From Chloroflexota bacterium (GTDB lineage Bacteria > Chloroflexota > Limnocylindria > Limnocylindrales > CSP1-4): 15,099 nt of DNA. The position numbers and the translations under genes were made by a program. The DNA is taken from NCBI GenBank assembly GCA_021777365.1, contig JAJYDP010000036.1, forward strand, positions 1-15,099, written 5' to 3'. The notes beneath the pieces are model-generated. The model had not been told where the DNA came from, ran no database searches, and worked only from the letters and a program-made list of their open reading frames with translations. The stretch's first letter is position 1. Every line of letters begins with the position of its first letter. Of the stretch, positions 1-14,791 are shown piece after piece.

Positions 1-150
1 CATCGTCGCGGCGCCCTCGTGGACCTCGCCGATCTTGTAGATCTTCTTCGTGTAGAAGAGGATCCGCTCGGAGACGGTGGTCTTCCCGGCGTCGATGTGC
101 GCGATGATTCCGATGTTCCGCGTCTTGTCGAGCGGAACCTGCCGTGCCAC
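1..150 (-). CDS. fusA: Elongation factor G, N-terminal 50 codons (cut by the window edge)
   Basis: EF-G is the cytoplasmic GTPase that moves tRNAs and mRNA through the ribosome after peptide-bond formation. Only the start of the G domain is visible. The translation begins [12 protein letters not shown] and contains the P-loop AHIDAGKTT (residues 17-25), then the conserved run [12 protein letters not shown] that leads into switch I. The start is a GTG at 150, the first in-frame start before the family's usual N-terminus. An AGGGAAG purine run lies about 12 nt upstream, which is a long spacing. The gene follows rpsG after 32 nt, the standard str-operon order, so it is probably transcribed with rpsL and rpsG. 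Whether a second tuf copy follows fusA cannot be seen. Identity is secure; the rest of the protein is outside the window. Confidence 0.95.
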   Translation of the reverse strand, partial: MARQVPLDKTRNIGIIAHIDAGKTTVSERILFYTKKIYKIGEVHEGAATM

Positions 151-182
151 GGTGGTGATCTGCTTCCCTGCTGTCTCTCGGC

Positions 183-647
183 CTACCACTTGAAGTGGCT
201 GAAGGCCCGGTTGGCCTCGGCCATCTTGTGGGTGTCCTCGCGGCGCTTGACCGCGGCCCCCAGGCCGTTCATGGCGTCCACGAGCTCGCCGGCGAGCTTC
301 TCGCTCATCGACTTGCCGCTCCGCTTGCGCGCCGACTGGACCAGCCAGCGGACGCCCAGCGACATGCGGCGGTCCCCGCGGATCTCCACCGGTACCTGGT
401 AGGTGGCGCCGCCGACCCGGCGGGGCTTCACCTCGATGATCGGCGTCGCGTTGCGGAGCGCGGCCTCGAGCACCTCGAGGCCGGGCCGGCGCGCGGACGC
501 CTCGGCCCGGGCCAGTGCCTGACGGAGGATCCGCTCGGCGAGGCCCTTCTTGCCGTCGGTCATGAGCTTCACCACGAAGCGGTCCGTGGTGCGGGTGAGC
601 GGCGGGGCGTACTTGGCCTTGCGGGGGACCTGGGCGCGGCGCGGCAT
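183..647 (-). CDS. rpsG: 30S ribosomal protein S7
   Basis: S7 is a primary 16S rRNA-binding protein that organises the head of the small subunit near the decoding centre and E site. The product is 154 residues, close to the usual 155 or so. It opens with [10 protein letters not shown] and has the family blocks [25 protein letters not shown] and the C-terminal run [11 protein letters not shown]. The ATG at 647 follows the TAG of rpsL with only one base between them. Its Shine-Dalgarno-like run (AGAAGGT) lies inside the last codons of rpsL, so translational coupling with rpsL is likely. In E. coli S7 represses the str operon by binding the rpsL-rpsG spacer; a 1-nt spacer leaves no room for that site here, so any feedback must act elsewhere. 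Confidence 0.97.
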   Translation of the reverse strand: MPRRAQVPRKAKYAPPLTRTTDRFVVKLMTDGKKGLAERILRQALARAEASARRPGLEVLEAALRNATPIIEVKPRRVGGATYQVPVEIRGDRRMSLGVRWLVQSARKRSGKSMSEKLAGELVDAMNGLGAAVKRREDTHKMAEANRAFSHFKW

Positions 648-648
648 G

Positions 649-1077
649 CTACTTGACCTTCTGGTTCTGCGGCGCCTTCGCGCCGTACTTGGAGCGGCCC
701 TGCTTGCGGTCCCGCACGCCGGCGGAATCGAGGGTGCCGCGGATGATGTGGTACTTGACGGACGGCAGGTCCTTCACCCGGCCTCCGCGCACCAGCACCA
801 CCGAGTGCTCCTGCAGGTTGTGGCCGATCCCCGGGATGTAGGCCGTGACCTCCATCATGTTGGAGAGCCGGACGCGGGCGATCTTGCGCAGCGCAGAGTT
901 CGGCTTCTTGGGCGTCATCGTGCGCACCTGCAGGCAGACCCCGCGCTTCTGCGGAGCGCCCGGAATCGAGACCTGGCGCTGGCGCAGGCTGTTCCAGTTC
1001 CTGCGCATGGCGGGCGCCTTGATCTTCTCGATCTTCCTGGCCCGGCCCTTGCGGACGAGCTGGCTGATGGTCGGCAC
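649..1077 (-). CDS. rpsL: 30S ribosomal protein S12
   Basis: S12 lies at the decoding centre of the small subunit and affects translational accuracy. I take the GTG at 1077 as the start because the next residues are [11 protein letters not shown], the family N-terminus. An AAGGAGT run sits 10 nt upstream (1088-1094). The upstream open frame is not conserved. The protein is 142 residues against 124 in E. coli: about 14 extra residues lie between residues 24 and 41, ahead of PQKRGVC, a pattern I associate with Chloroflexota. The streptomycin-determining lysines are wild type: K57 in TPKKPNS (E. coli K42 in mature numbering) and K102 in RVKDLP (K87). D103, the residue methylthiolated by RimO in other bacteria, is present. 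The glycine after LP is Ser here (KDLPSVKYH). First gene of the str unit, behind its own promoter. Confidence 0.97.
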   Translation of the reverse strand: MPTISQLVRKGRARKIEKIKAPAMRRNWNSLRQRQVSIPGAPQKRGVCLQVRTMTPKKPNSALRKIARVRLSNMMEVTAYIPGIGHNLQEHSVVLVRGGRVKDLPSVKYHIIRGTLDSAGVRDRKQGRSKYGAKAPQNQKVK

Positions 1078-1408
1078 GGAGACGCGGACTCCTTCCTGGG
1101 ACGTACTCGTTCTGGTGACCGAATCCCTGCACCACCATCGGGGACCCGGGAGGATCGCCCACGGTGGCCGTTTCGGCCGTCGGCGCCGTCCTGCACCGCA
1201 GGCGACGCTCGTTCGGCACCGGACCGGTGACGCGTTGCCACCGGAGTGCCGCCGGCGAGCCCCGCGGATGGGCGGGCGGACGCCGAACGCGGGGGTCACG
1301 TGGCCCGTCCGGACCGTGGATCCGTCGGACTCGTGCGTCCCGCGGGGCCGCGCGCAGCAGGCTCGCCGATGCACGGCAATGCCAGGCGGCTCGCAGCCAC
1401 GAAGGCGG
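1078..1408 (-). promoter_or_regulatory. Long untranslated leader of rpsL
   Basis: If transcription starts just downstream of the -10 box at 1409-1414, the mRNA carries about 325 nt before the rpsL GTG. I see no supported small gene here: an ATG at 1137 opens a frame that runs into rpsL out of register and looks spurious. Short GC-rich inverted repeats are visible. One is GGCCG at 1166-1170 against CGGCC at 1174-1178. Another is the 13-bp palindrome CACCGGACCGGTG at 1216-1228. I recognise no known riboswitch or ribosomal-protein leader motif. The length suggests an RNA-level control element, but that is inference. Confidence 0.45.
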
Positions 1409-1437
1409 AGTATACCGGCGCCCCCGGGGGGTGTCAA
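1409..1437 (-). promoter_or_regulatory. Sigma70-type promoter of the rpsL-rpsG-fusA unit
   Basis: On the minus strand a -35 box TTGACA (1432-1437) and a -10 box TATACT (1409-1414) are separated by exactly 17 nt (1415-1431). This is an almost perfect housekeeping promoter in very GC-rich DNA. The spacer is pure G+C. The sequence just after the -10 box is CCGCCTTCG; a GC-rich discriminator is known to make ribosomal promoters sensitive to ppGpp in proteobacteria, and a similar effect here is inference. Expected transcription start is near 1402. Confidence 0.85.
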
Positions 1438-1449
1438 CGAAACGTCCCG

Positions 1450-1480
1450 GCGCCGCCAGCCCCCGGCAGGGTGGCGACGC
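1450..1480 (-). terminator. Probable rpoC terminator
   Basis: About 24 nt past the rpoC stop codon, the minus-strand RNA can form a 9-bp stem: GCGUCGCCA (1472-1480) with UGGCGGCGC (1450-1458), including one U-G wobble, and a 13-nt loop. The RNA then reads CGGGACGUUUCGUU, only a weak U-rich tail. The rpsL -35 box begins 13 nt further on. Position and structure fit a terminator or attenuator between rpoC and rpsL; the poor U-tract keeps confidence moderate. Confidence 0.45.
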
Positions 1481-1504
1481 GTGCCGGAGACGCCGGCGTG
1501 AGGG

Positions 1505-6019
<4,515 letters not shown>

Positions 6020-6023
6020 CGTT

Positions 6024-6030
6024 CTCCTCC
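6024..6030 (-). promoter_or_regulatory. Strong ribosome binding site fixing the rpoC start
   Basis: GGAGGAG on the minus strand, 4 nt before ATG 6019. It supports 6019 over the upstream in-frame ATG at 6106, which lies inside the rpoB-rpoC spacer. The hairpin at 6030-6057 ends at the first base of this site. Confidence 0.75.
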
Positions 6031-6057
6031 GCGCCTCGGGGGGCCCTCCGAGGCGCG
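6030..6057 (-). repeat. Hairpin in the rpoB-rpoC spacer abutting the rpoC ribosome binding site
   Basis: A perfect 10-bp inverted repeat, CGCGCCTCGG at 6030-6039 with CCGAGGCGCG at 6048-6057, encloses an 8-nt loop. A smaller stem, CCGGCC (6088-6093) with GGCCGG (6098-6103) around a 4-nt loop, lies 30 nt upstream in the transcript. There is no U-tract, so termination is unlikely. It may be a processing site, an RNA stabiliser or a means of setting the RpoC translation rate. Confidence 0.5.
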
Positions 6058-6124
6058 ATCCGGGACCGTCTGCGGGCGGCGCCGTCCCCGGCCGGAAGGC
6101 CGGCACCGCGTTCTGTGCTGGGGA

Positions 6125-9619
<3,495 letters not shown>

Positions 9620-9625
9620 GAACCG

Positions 9626-9658
9626 CTCCTTGACGGAGGAGGAGGGAGGAAAGGGGGG
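9626..9658 (-). promoter_or_regulatory. Pyrimidine-rich rpoB leader with possible masking of the ribosome binding site
   Basis: The predicted 5' leader of rpoB is about 52 nt. It contains a pure C/T run on the minus strand (9635-9658 is all G/A on plus except C9634 just outside). The run holds several CTCC units. The nearest (9635-9638) can pair with GGAG of the ribosome binding site (9626-9629) across a 5-nt loop; further copies upstream give alternative registers. The pairing is seen in the sequence; any role in translation is inference. Confidence 0.4.
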
Positions 9659-9674
9659 CCGCGCTCACAGACCG

Positions 9675-9693
9675 GTCAGCATACCATGCTGAC
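9675..9693. promoter_or_regulatory. Perfect dyad overlapping the rpoB -10 box (candidate operator)
   Basis: The sequence GTCAGCATACCATGCTGAC has two perfect 8-bp arms around a 3-bp centre. It covers the -10 box (9678-9683) and the downstream half of the promoter spacer. It lies upstream of the expected transcription start (about 9671), so it would act as DNA and not RNA, as expected for a dimeric regulator. No regulator can be named. Confidence 0.5.
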
Positions 9694-9705
9694 GGCCCAT
9701 GTCAA
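9678..9705 (-). promoter_or_regulatory. Sigma70-type promoter of rpoBC
   Basis: On the minus strand TTGACA (9700-9705) and TATGCT (9678-9683) are separated by 16 nt (9684-9699). The -35 box is perfect and the -10 box has one mismatch. A GACGTTT run overlaps or precedes the -35 box both here and at the rpsL promoter. Predicted start near 9671 leaves about 52 nt of leader before rpoB. It would allow rpoBC to be expressed apart from rplJL. Confidence 0.75.
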
Positions 9706-9735
9706 ACGTCCGGCCGGCCCACGCTCCCGACAGGC

Positions 9736-9772
9736 CGAGGGAGCGGGGTCCGTGCGGGCGCCCGCTCCCTCG
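9736..9772 (-). repeat. Second hairpin after rplL, with an alternative partner
   Basis: CGAGGGAGCGGG (9736-9747) and CCCGCTCCCTCG (9761-9772) form a perfect 12-bp inverted repeat with a 13-nt loop. CGCTCCC at 9722-9728 is also complementary to GGGAGCG at 9739-9745 and could compete with that pairing. The element lies upstream of the rpoB promoter, so it would exist only in transcripts reading on from rplL. Confidence 0.55.
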
Positions 9773-9776
9773 CCGA

Positions 9777-9802
9777 ACCCCGGGGCCGAACGGCCCCGGG
9801 GT
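9777..9802 (-). terminator. Strong GC hairpin just after rplL (terminator or attenuator)
   Basis: Seven nt past the rplL stop codon, arms CCCCGGGGCC (9778-9787) and GGCCCCGGGG (9792-9801) pair perfectly around the loop GAAC (GUUC in the transcript). An extra A-U pair makes 11 bp. Only UUCGG follows, so it lacks a true U-tract. Attenuation between rplL and rpoBC, or RNA processing there, is known in E. coli; the location matches that role. Confidence 0.5.
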
Positions 9803-9809
9803 GCCGTGG

Positions 9810-10199
9810 CTACTTGATGTCGACCGTCGCGCCCTGCTCGGAGAGGGCGGCCTTGATCTTCTCGGCCTCCTCCTTCGAGACGCCTTCCTTGACCGGCTTG
9901 GGTGCGCCGTCGACGAGGTCCTTGGCCTCCTTGAGGCCGAGCCCGGTCAGCTCGCGCACGACCTTGATCACCGGGATCTTGTTCGGTCCCACGGCGCTCA
10001 GGATGGCGGTGAACTCGGTCTGCTCCTCCTCCGGGGCGGCGGCCGCAGCCGCGGTAGCCGCGGCGGGGGCCGCCGCCACCGCGACGGGAGCGGCCGCGGA
10101 GACGCCGTAGCGCTCCTCGAACTTCTTGATGAACTCGGACAGCTCGAGGACGGTCATGCCGTCGATCGCCTCGAGGATCTGCTCCTGGGTGAGTGCCAT
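9810..10199 (-). CDS. rplL: 50S ribosomal protein L7/L12
   Basis: L7/L12 forms the mobile ribosomal stalk as dimers on L10 and recruits and stimulates GTPase factors such as EF-Tu and EF-G. The product is 129 residues, normal for the family. Residues 1 to about 33 are the N-terminal dimerisation domain. A long Ala-rich hinge follows (about 34-58), then an acidic EEE stretch and the C-terminal factor-binding domain with the conserved [19 protein letters not shown] 10199 has GGAGAG 7 nt upstream. It follows rplJ after 129 nt, in line with the need for more L12 than L10. It is followed at once by two strong hairpins and the rpoB promoter. Confidence 0.97.
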   Translation of the reverse strand: MALTQEQILEAIDGMTVLELSEFIKKFEERYGVSAAAPVAVAAAPAAATAAAAAAPEEEQTEFTAILSAVGPNKIPVIKVVRELTGLGLKEAKDLVDGAPKPVKEGVSKEEAEKIKAALSEQGATVDIK

Positions 10200-10328
10200 G
10201 TGCGTGCTCTCCGTTCGTGTCCGTGTGCTTCGGGGTGGATGTCCGTGGTGCGGAGCGCCCGTCCCGGCATGGCCGGCCGCGCGCTCACGTCGGGCTGCCG
10301 CGGGCGTGAGCCCGGACCGCCCGCCGCC
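10200..10328 (-). other. rplJ-rplL spacer
   Basis: This 129-nt spacer contains no gene. It has an inverted repeat, GCTCACG (10283-10289) with CGTGAGC (10305-10311), around a 15-nt loop. Another stem, GCCGCC (10323-10328) with GGCGGC (10332-10337), places the rplJ TGA stop codon in its 3-nt loop. No promoter was recognised. Confidence 0.4.
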
Positions 10329-10865
10329 TCAGGCGGCCCGATCGGCGCCGCCCGCCCGCTGCTCCTGGAGCTGGGCCAGCGCGTAGCCCAGGTTCCGCAG
10401 CGGCGCGGCGAGGAGCCCCGCCATCGTCGTCAGCGGCGAACCGACTGCGCCGGCCAGCTGGCCGAGCAGCTGCTCCCGCGGCGGCAGCGCGGCGAGGACC
10501 GTCACGTCGTCGGCGCCGATGCGCCGCTGCCGCAGGACCGCCCCGCGCACCTTGAGGTTGCGGTAGGGACGGATGGCGTCGAGCAGCGCGCGCGCCACGG
10601 CCGCCTCGTCACCGGCGCCCAGCGCCAGCGCCGTGGGGCCGTCCAGGAGGGGTCCGAGCTCGGACTTCCCGGCCTGCTCCGCGGCGATCTTCGCCAGGCG
10701 GTTCTTGACGACGCGGTAGGTGACGCCGGACGGCCGCAGCGAGCGGCGGATGGCGGCCAGGTCGGCGACGGTGAGGCCACGGTAGTCGGTGACGATCGAC
10801 GCGGAAGCGGCCGAGAACTCCTCGGTCAGGGCCGCGACGGTCGCCCGCTTGGCCTCGGTGGGCAT
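10329..10865 (-). CDS. rplJ: 50S ribosomal protein L10
   Basis: L10 anchors the L7/L12 dimers to 23S rRNA at the stalk base. I start at ATG 10865 (MPTEAKRATVAALTEEF), because AAAGGAGG (10870-10877) lies 4 nt upstream and the sequence matches the family N-terminus; the open frame upstream adds 22 unconserved residues. The result is 178 residues, normal for L10. Visible blocks are DYRGLTVADLAAIRR, TYRVVKNRLAKIA, and the C-terminal helix LAQLQEQRAG that binds L12 dimers. Translation is probably feedback controlled by L10-L12 through the leader upstream. Confidence 0.96.
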   Translation of the reverse strand: MPTEAKRATVAALTEEFSAASASIVTDYRGLTVADLAAIRRSLRPSGVTYRVVKNRLAKIAAEQAGKSELGPLLDGPTALALGAGDEAAVARALLDAIRPYRNLKVRGAVLRQRRIGADDVTVLAALPPREQLLGQLAGAVGSPLTTMAGLLAAPLRNLGYALAQLQEQRAGGADRAA

Positions 10866-10869
10866 GAGC

Positions 10870-10877
10870 CCTCCTTT
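10870..10877 (-). promoter_or_regulatory. Strong ribosome binding site fixing the rplJ start
   Basis: AAAGGAGG on the minus strand lies 4 nt before ATG 10865. It is among the best Shine-Dalgarno matches in the window, which fits a gene whose translation is the target of feedback control. Confidence 0.75.
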
Positions 10878-10900
10878 CCTGTCGGACGCCTGGCTGGCAG

Positions 10901-10929
10901 GCGCCCCTGCGTCGTTCCGCGAGGGGCGC
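10901..10929 (-). repeat. Hairpin between the L10 leader and rplJ
   Basis: GCGCCCCT (10901-10908) and AGGGGCGC (10922-10929) form a perfect 8-bp stem with a 13-nt loop. A smaller stem GCCTG/CAGGC (10888-10892 and 10898-10902) overlaps its 3' end in the transcript. With no U-tract it may be an anti-ribosome-binding-site or attenuator arm of the L10 control region. Confidence 0.45.
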
Positions 10930-10960
10930 ACGCGCCCGGGCAGAGGACCCGAACGATGAG

Positions 10961-11053
10961 CTTGCCTCGGCGGGCCCGCGCGTCACCGGGTCGATGCCCG
11001 GTCGCTGCGCGATTTCAGTCGCCCCTCACGGGGCGGGCGCCCGCTGTCTGCGG
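10961..11053 (-). promoter_or_regulatory. L10 (rplJ) autoregulatory mRNA leader
   Basis: The minus-strand RNA has the two signature strands of L10 leaders: CGCAGACAGCGGGCG (AGACAG at 11044-11049) and, downstream, CCCGCCGAGGC (CCGAGG at 10965-10970), whose GCGGGC/GCCCGC parts pair. Between them lie a 6-bp stem with a GUGA loop (11020-11035) and a 6-bp stem ACCGGG/CCCGGT (10985-11002). In B. subtilis and others the L10(L12) complex binds this RNA and represses rplJL. The match rests on remembered consensus; a covariance search would confirm it. Confidence 0.78.
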
Positions 11054-11055
11054 CG

Positions 11056-11196
11056 GAACGGTCTTCGATTGGTCGCGGCGCCCGGCGGTGCCGGCGTCGC
11101 TCGTCACGTGGCTCCGCGCTCGGCGGAGCGGTCCGCGCGGATCATCCCGCCCGCGCGAGCGGGTCCGGCGCCGGCCCTCCGGCTCCGGGTCGAGGG
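11056..11196 (-). other. Upstream part of the rplA-rplJ spacer
   Basis: I find no gene and no convincing promoter in this 141-nt stretch. It holds a GC-rich hairpin, GCTCCGC (11111-11117) with GCGGAGC (11123-11129) around 5 nt, and the palindrome CCGGCGCCGG near 11175. The rplJL message probably reads through from rplA. Confidence 0.4.
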
Positions 11197-11907
11197 CTAG
11201 GCCTGGCTGGCCGCGGCCAGGAGGGCGGGCACGTCCACGCGGATGCCGGGGCCCATGGTCGAGGCCACGGTGAGCCCTCGGAAGTACTGCCCCTTGGCCG
11301 CGGAGGGCTTGGCGCGGTTCACGGCGTCCACCAGCGTGGCGAGGTTCTCCACCAGCTGGCCCTCCGCGAAGGAGGTCTTCCCGAAGCGGGCATGGATGAT
11401 CCCGCCCTTGTCCACCTTGAACTCGACCCGCCCGGCCTTCACCTCGCGGATGGCCCGGGTCAGGTCGAACGTGATGGTCCCCGACTTGGGGTTCGGCATG
11501 AGCCCGCGGCGGCCGAGGATCTTCCCGAGCCGGCCCACCATGCCCATCATGTCGGGCGTCGCGAGGGCGACATCGAACTCCAGCCAGCCGGCCTCGATCT
11601 TCTTGACCAGGTCCTCGCCGCCCACGATGTCCGCGCCGGCATCCGTGGCCTCGCGCGCCTTCTCGCCCTGGGCGAACACCAGCACCCGGACCTGACGACC
11701 GGTGCCGTGCGGCAGGACCACCGTGCCGCGCACCATCTGGTCGGCATGGCGGGGATCGACCCCCAGCCGGATGTGCACCTCCGCCGTCGCATCGAAGGCG
11801 ACGACGGTGGTCTGCTTCAGGAGGGCCGCCGCCTCGGCCGGCGGGTATACGCGCTCGCGCTCGACGAGCTTGACCGCCTCGAGGTACTTCTTGCCGTGGT
11901 TCGCCAT
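11197..11907 (-). CDS. rplA: 50S ribosomal protein L1
   Basis: L1 binds 23S rRNA at the mobile L1 stalk and helps release tRNA from the E site; in many bacteria it also represses its own mRNA. The product is 236 residues, typical length. It starts [15 protein letters not shown] at ATG 11907 with GGGAG 4 nt upstream. Conserved blocks include [11 protein letters not shown], the [14 protein letters not shown] motif and the C-terminal [10 protein letters not shown]. It follows rplK after 144 nt and precedes the L10 leader. Confidence 0.97.
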   Translation of the reverse strand: MANHGKKYLEAVKLVERERVYPPAEAAALLKQTTVVAFDATAEVHIRLGVDPRHADQMVRGTVVLPHGTGRQVRVLVFAQGEKAREATDAGADIVGGEDLVKKIEAGWLEFDVALATPDMMGMVGRLGKILGRRGLMPNPKSGTITFDLTRAIREVKAGRVEFKVDKGGIIHARFGKTSFAEGQLVENLATLVDAVNRAKPSAAKGQYFRGLTVASTMGPGIRVDVPALLAAASQA

Positions 11908-12051
11908 GTCGCTCCCTTCTCGGCCGCCCTGGCGGCCTCCCCTCTCGACGCGGGGTGTACGGGCCGGATCGCAGGAGGGATCCCGTCCGGCGGCCTCCGG
12001 CCGAGGCCCCGGCGGGCGAGACGGGGTGGCCGGCTCGGGGCCGGCCCGACG
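11908..12051 (-). other. rplK-rplA spacer with hairpins
   Basis: No gene is seen in this 144-nt spacer. A 7-bp stem GGCCGGC (12028-12034) with GCCGGCC (12040-12046) lies just after the rplK stop codon. A second stem, GGCCGC (11922-11927) with GCGGCC (11932-11937), sits just upstream of the rplA ribosome binding site. This could be the place for L1 feedback, since there is no room upstream of rplK, but I do not recognise an L1-binding motif. Confidence 0.4.
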
Positions 12052-12474
12052 TCAGCCGACGACCTCGATGCCCATCGACCGCGCCGTCCCCTCGATCATC
12101 CGCGCCGCGGCATCGAGATCGGTGGCGTTGAGGTCGGCAAGCTTCGTCTGCGCGATCTCGCGGCACTGCGCACGGGTGACGGTCCCGGCACTGCCCCGGC
12201 CGGGCGTGGCGGATCCGCGCTCGACCCCGGCCGCCTTGCGGAGCAGGTCCGCCGCGGGGGGCGTCTTGAGGATGAACGTGAAGGACCGGTCCTCGTAGAC
12301 CGTGATCTGGGCCGGGATCACCTGCCCGACCTGGCCGGCCGTCTTCTCGTTGTATGACTTGCAGAACTCGACGACGTTGATGTGGGGACCGAGCGCTGTC
12401 CCGACCGGTGGCGCGGGCGTCGCCTTGCCGGCGGGCAGCTGCAGGGTCAGCACGACTCGGATCTTCTTGGCCAC
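12052..12474 (-). CDS. rplK: 50S ribosomal protein L11
   Basis: L11 sits on the GTPase-associated centre of 23S rRNA beside the L10-L12 stalk and is needed for RelA activation in bacteria that have it. The product is 140 residues, usual length. The GTG at 12474 gives [20 protein letters not shown], with a GAGAGG run about 10 nt upstream. The Pro-rich N-terminal segment [16 protein letters not shown] (thiostrepton-binding face) and the C-terminal [11 protein letters not shown] are conserved. It follows nusG after 18 nt, so it must be transcribed with nusG. Confidence 0.97.
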   Translation of the reverse strand: MAKKIRVVLTLQLPAGKATPAPPVGTALGPHINVVEFCKSYNEKTAGQVGQVIPAQITVYEDRSFTFILKTPPAADLLRKAAGVERGSATPGRGSAGTVTRAQCREIAQTKLADLNATDLDAAARMIEGTARSMGIEVVG

Positions 12475-12492
12475 GAACTCGCTGCCTCTCGG

Positions 12493-13065
12493 TTAGAGCT
12501 TCTCGACCTGGAGGAAGTCGAGCTCGACGGGCGTCTCCCGGCCGAAGATGCTCACCAGCACCTTGACCTTGTTCCGCTCCGGGTTGACCTCGTCCACCGT
12601 GCCGATGAACTCGGCGAACGGGCCGTCGGTCACGCGGACGCTCTGGCCCTTGGTGAATGCGACGCGGTACTTGGGCGCCTCCACGCCCATCTGCCGCAGG
12701 ATCTGCTTGACCTCGTGCTCGGCCAGCGGGACCGGCTCGCTGCGGGTCCCCGGGATGTTGCCGCCGCCCACGAAGCTGGTCACGCCCGGGGTGTTGCGCA
12801 CCACGAACCAGGACTCCGGGTCGAGGATCATCTCGACCAGCACGTAGCCCGGGTAGACCTTCTTCTGGACGGTGTGGCGCTGCCCCTGGCGGATCTCGAT
12901 CTCGTCCTCCATCGGGACCAGGACCTGGAAGATGCGGTCCTCCATGCCCATCGACTCGATGCGGTGCTCGAGGTTCGCCTTGACCTTGTTCTCGTAGCCC
13001 GAGTAGGTGTGGATGACGTACCAGTGCTTCTCGGGGCGGACGGCGGCAGCGTCGGGGACGGACAT
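12493..13065 (-). CDS. nusG: Transcription termination/antitermination factor NusG
   Basis: NusG binds the RNA polymerase clamp, modulates pausing and Rho action, and can contact ribosomal S10. The product is 190 residues. The NGN domain starts near W15 ([20 protein letters not shown]), and the C-terminal KOW domain begins around [18 protein letters not shown] use ATG 13065 because it gives the family length; a longer frame adds 51 residues overlapping secE. The start comes 2 nt after the secE TGA and has no strong ribosome binding site, so coupling to secE translation is likely. Confidence 0.97.
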   Translation of the reverse strand: MSVPDAAAVRPEKHWYVIHTYSGYENKVKANLEHRIESMGMEDRIFQVLVPMEDEIEIRQGQRHTVQKKVYPGYVLVEMILDPESWFVVRNTPGVTSFVGGGNIPGTRSEPVPLAEHEVKQILRQMGVEAPKYRVAFTKGQSVRVTDGPFAEFIGTVDEVNPERNKVKVLVSIFGRETPVELDFLQVEKL

Positions 13066-13067
13066 GG

Positions 13068-13250
13068 TCACGCGGTCAGGAACTGGACGACCTGGGTGAA
13101 CAGGACGTCGAACACGGTGATGTAGATCCCGATGGCCGCGCTGATGACGAGCACCAGCACGGTGAGGTTGCGCGTCTGTTCCCGGGTGGGCCAGGTGACC
13201 TTCTTCAGTTCGGACCACGCCTCGTTGATGAATTGGCGGATGCGGTCCAC
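13068..13250 (-). CDS. secE: Preprotein translocase subunit SecE
   Basis: SecE clamps the SecY channel in the cytoplasmic membrane. I choose the GTG at 13250, giving 60 residues starting [12 protein letters not shown]. Residues 14-23 carry the signature [10 protein letters not shown] on the amphipathic helix, and about residues 29-51 form one membrane span. That is the common short single-span form, unlike the three-span E. coli protein. A longer frame begins inside tRNA-Trp and is rejected. An AAAGGGA run lies 11 nt upstream of the GTG. The gene sits between tRNA-Trp and nusG, the usual order. Confidence 0.93.
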   Translation of the reverse strand: MDRIRQFINEAWSELKKVTWPTREQTRNLTVLVLVISAAIGIYITVFDVLFTQVVQFLTA

Positions 13251-13286
13251 GGGTGGCGGTGTCCCTTTCGATCTGTCAGGAGAAGA

Positions 13287-13362
13287 TGGCAGGCGCGGCC
13301 GGACTCGAACCGACAACCACTGGTTTTGGAGACCAGAGCTCTACCAATTGAGCTACGCGCCT
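13287..13362 (-). tRNA. tRNA-Trp (anticodon CCA)
   Basis: A complete 76-nt cloverleaf: acceptor strands AGGCGCG and CGCGCCT, D arm GCTC...GAGC, anticodon stem CTGGT/ACCAG with loop CTCCAAA (anticodon CCA), T arm with TTCGAGT, discriminator G73 (the Trp identity base) and an encoded 3' CCA. It lies between rpmG (12-nt gap) and secE (36-nt gap), within the operon, so it must be excised from the mRNA precursor. Confidence 0.97.
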
Positions 13363-13374
13363 GTGTGGCCTCCC

Positions 13375-13539
13375 CTACTTCGCCTCTCGGTGCGCCGTGT
13401 GGCGACGGCACCGCGGGCAGTACTTCCGGAGCTCGATGCGCCCCGGGTCGTTCTTCTTGTTCTTCTCGGTCGTGTACGTCCGCTCCTTGCACTCCGTGCA
13501 GGCGAGCTGGATGACCGGCCGGTTCTCGACCTTCGCCAT
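13375..13539 (-). CDS. rpmG: 50S ribosomal protein L33, zinc-binding form
   Basis: L33 is a small large-subunit protein near the E site. The product is 54 residues, starting [17 protein letters not shown]. Cysteines C14 and C17 (CTEC) and C41 and C44 (CPRC) form the zinc ribbon, so this is the zinc-dependent paralogue type; many bacteria carry a second, cysteine-free copy induced in zinc shortage, not seen here. The middle has the family run YTTEKNKKN. The ATG at 13539 comes 3 nt after the tuf TAA and its GGAG lies inside the end of tuf, so translation is likely coupled. Confidence 0.96.
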   Translation of the reverse strand: MAKVENRPVIQLACTECKERTYTTEKNKKNDPGRIELRKYCPRCRRHTAHREAK

Positions 13540-13542
13540 GCC

Positions 13543-14739
<1,197 letters not shown>

Positions 14740-14791
14740 CGCGTGCGCTGTCCACTCCTCAGATGGCGGACCGATCCGCCCGGACAGGGAC
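14740..14791 (-). other. tRNA-Thr to tuf spacer with a hairpin
   Basis: A 6-bp stem, GGCGGA (14765-14770) with TCCGCC (14775-14780) around a 4-nt loop, is flanked by complementary TGTCC (14749-14753) and GGACA (14782-14786). It could guide tRNA 3'-end processing or protect the 5' end of the tuf mRNA. No promoter is evident. Confidence 0.45.

Noticed and set aside
1137..1137. Possible leader peptide starting at the ATG at 1137 upstream of rpsL
   Set aside because: The frame does not stop in the leader but runs through rpsL out of frame; there is no good ribosome binding site or codon run suggesting attenuation by a leader peptide.
6020..6106. 29-residue N-terminal extension of RpoC
   Set aside because: It covers the structured rpoB-rpoC spacer, is not conserved, and the strong GGAGGAG site belongs to ATG 6019.
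10866..10931. 22-residue extension of L10
   Set aside because: AAAGGAGG lies 4 nt before ATG 10865, and the extension is unconserved and overlaps the leader hairpin.
13066..13218. 51-residue extension of NusG
   Set aside because: It overlaps secE in another frame and precedes the conserved NusG start.
13251..13316. 22-residue extension of SecE
   Set aside because: The upstream ATG lies inside tRNA-Trp; the GTG at 13250 gives the normal SecE N-terminus.
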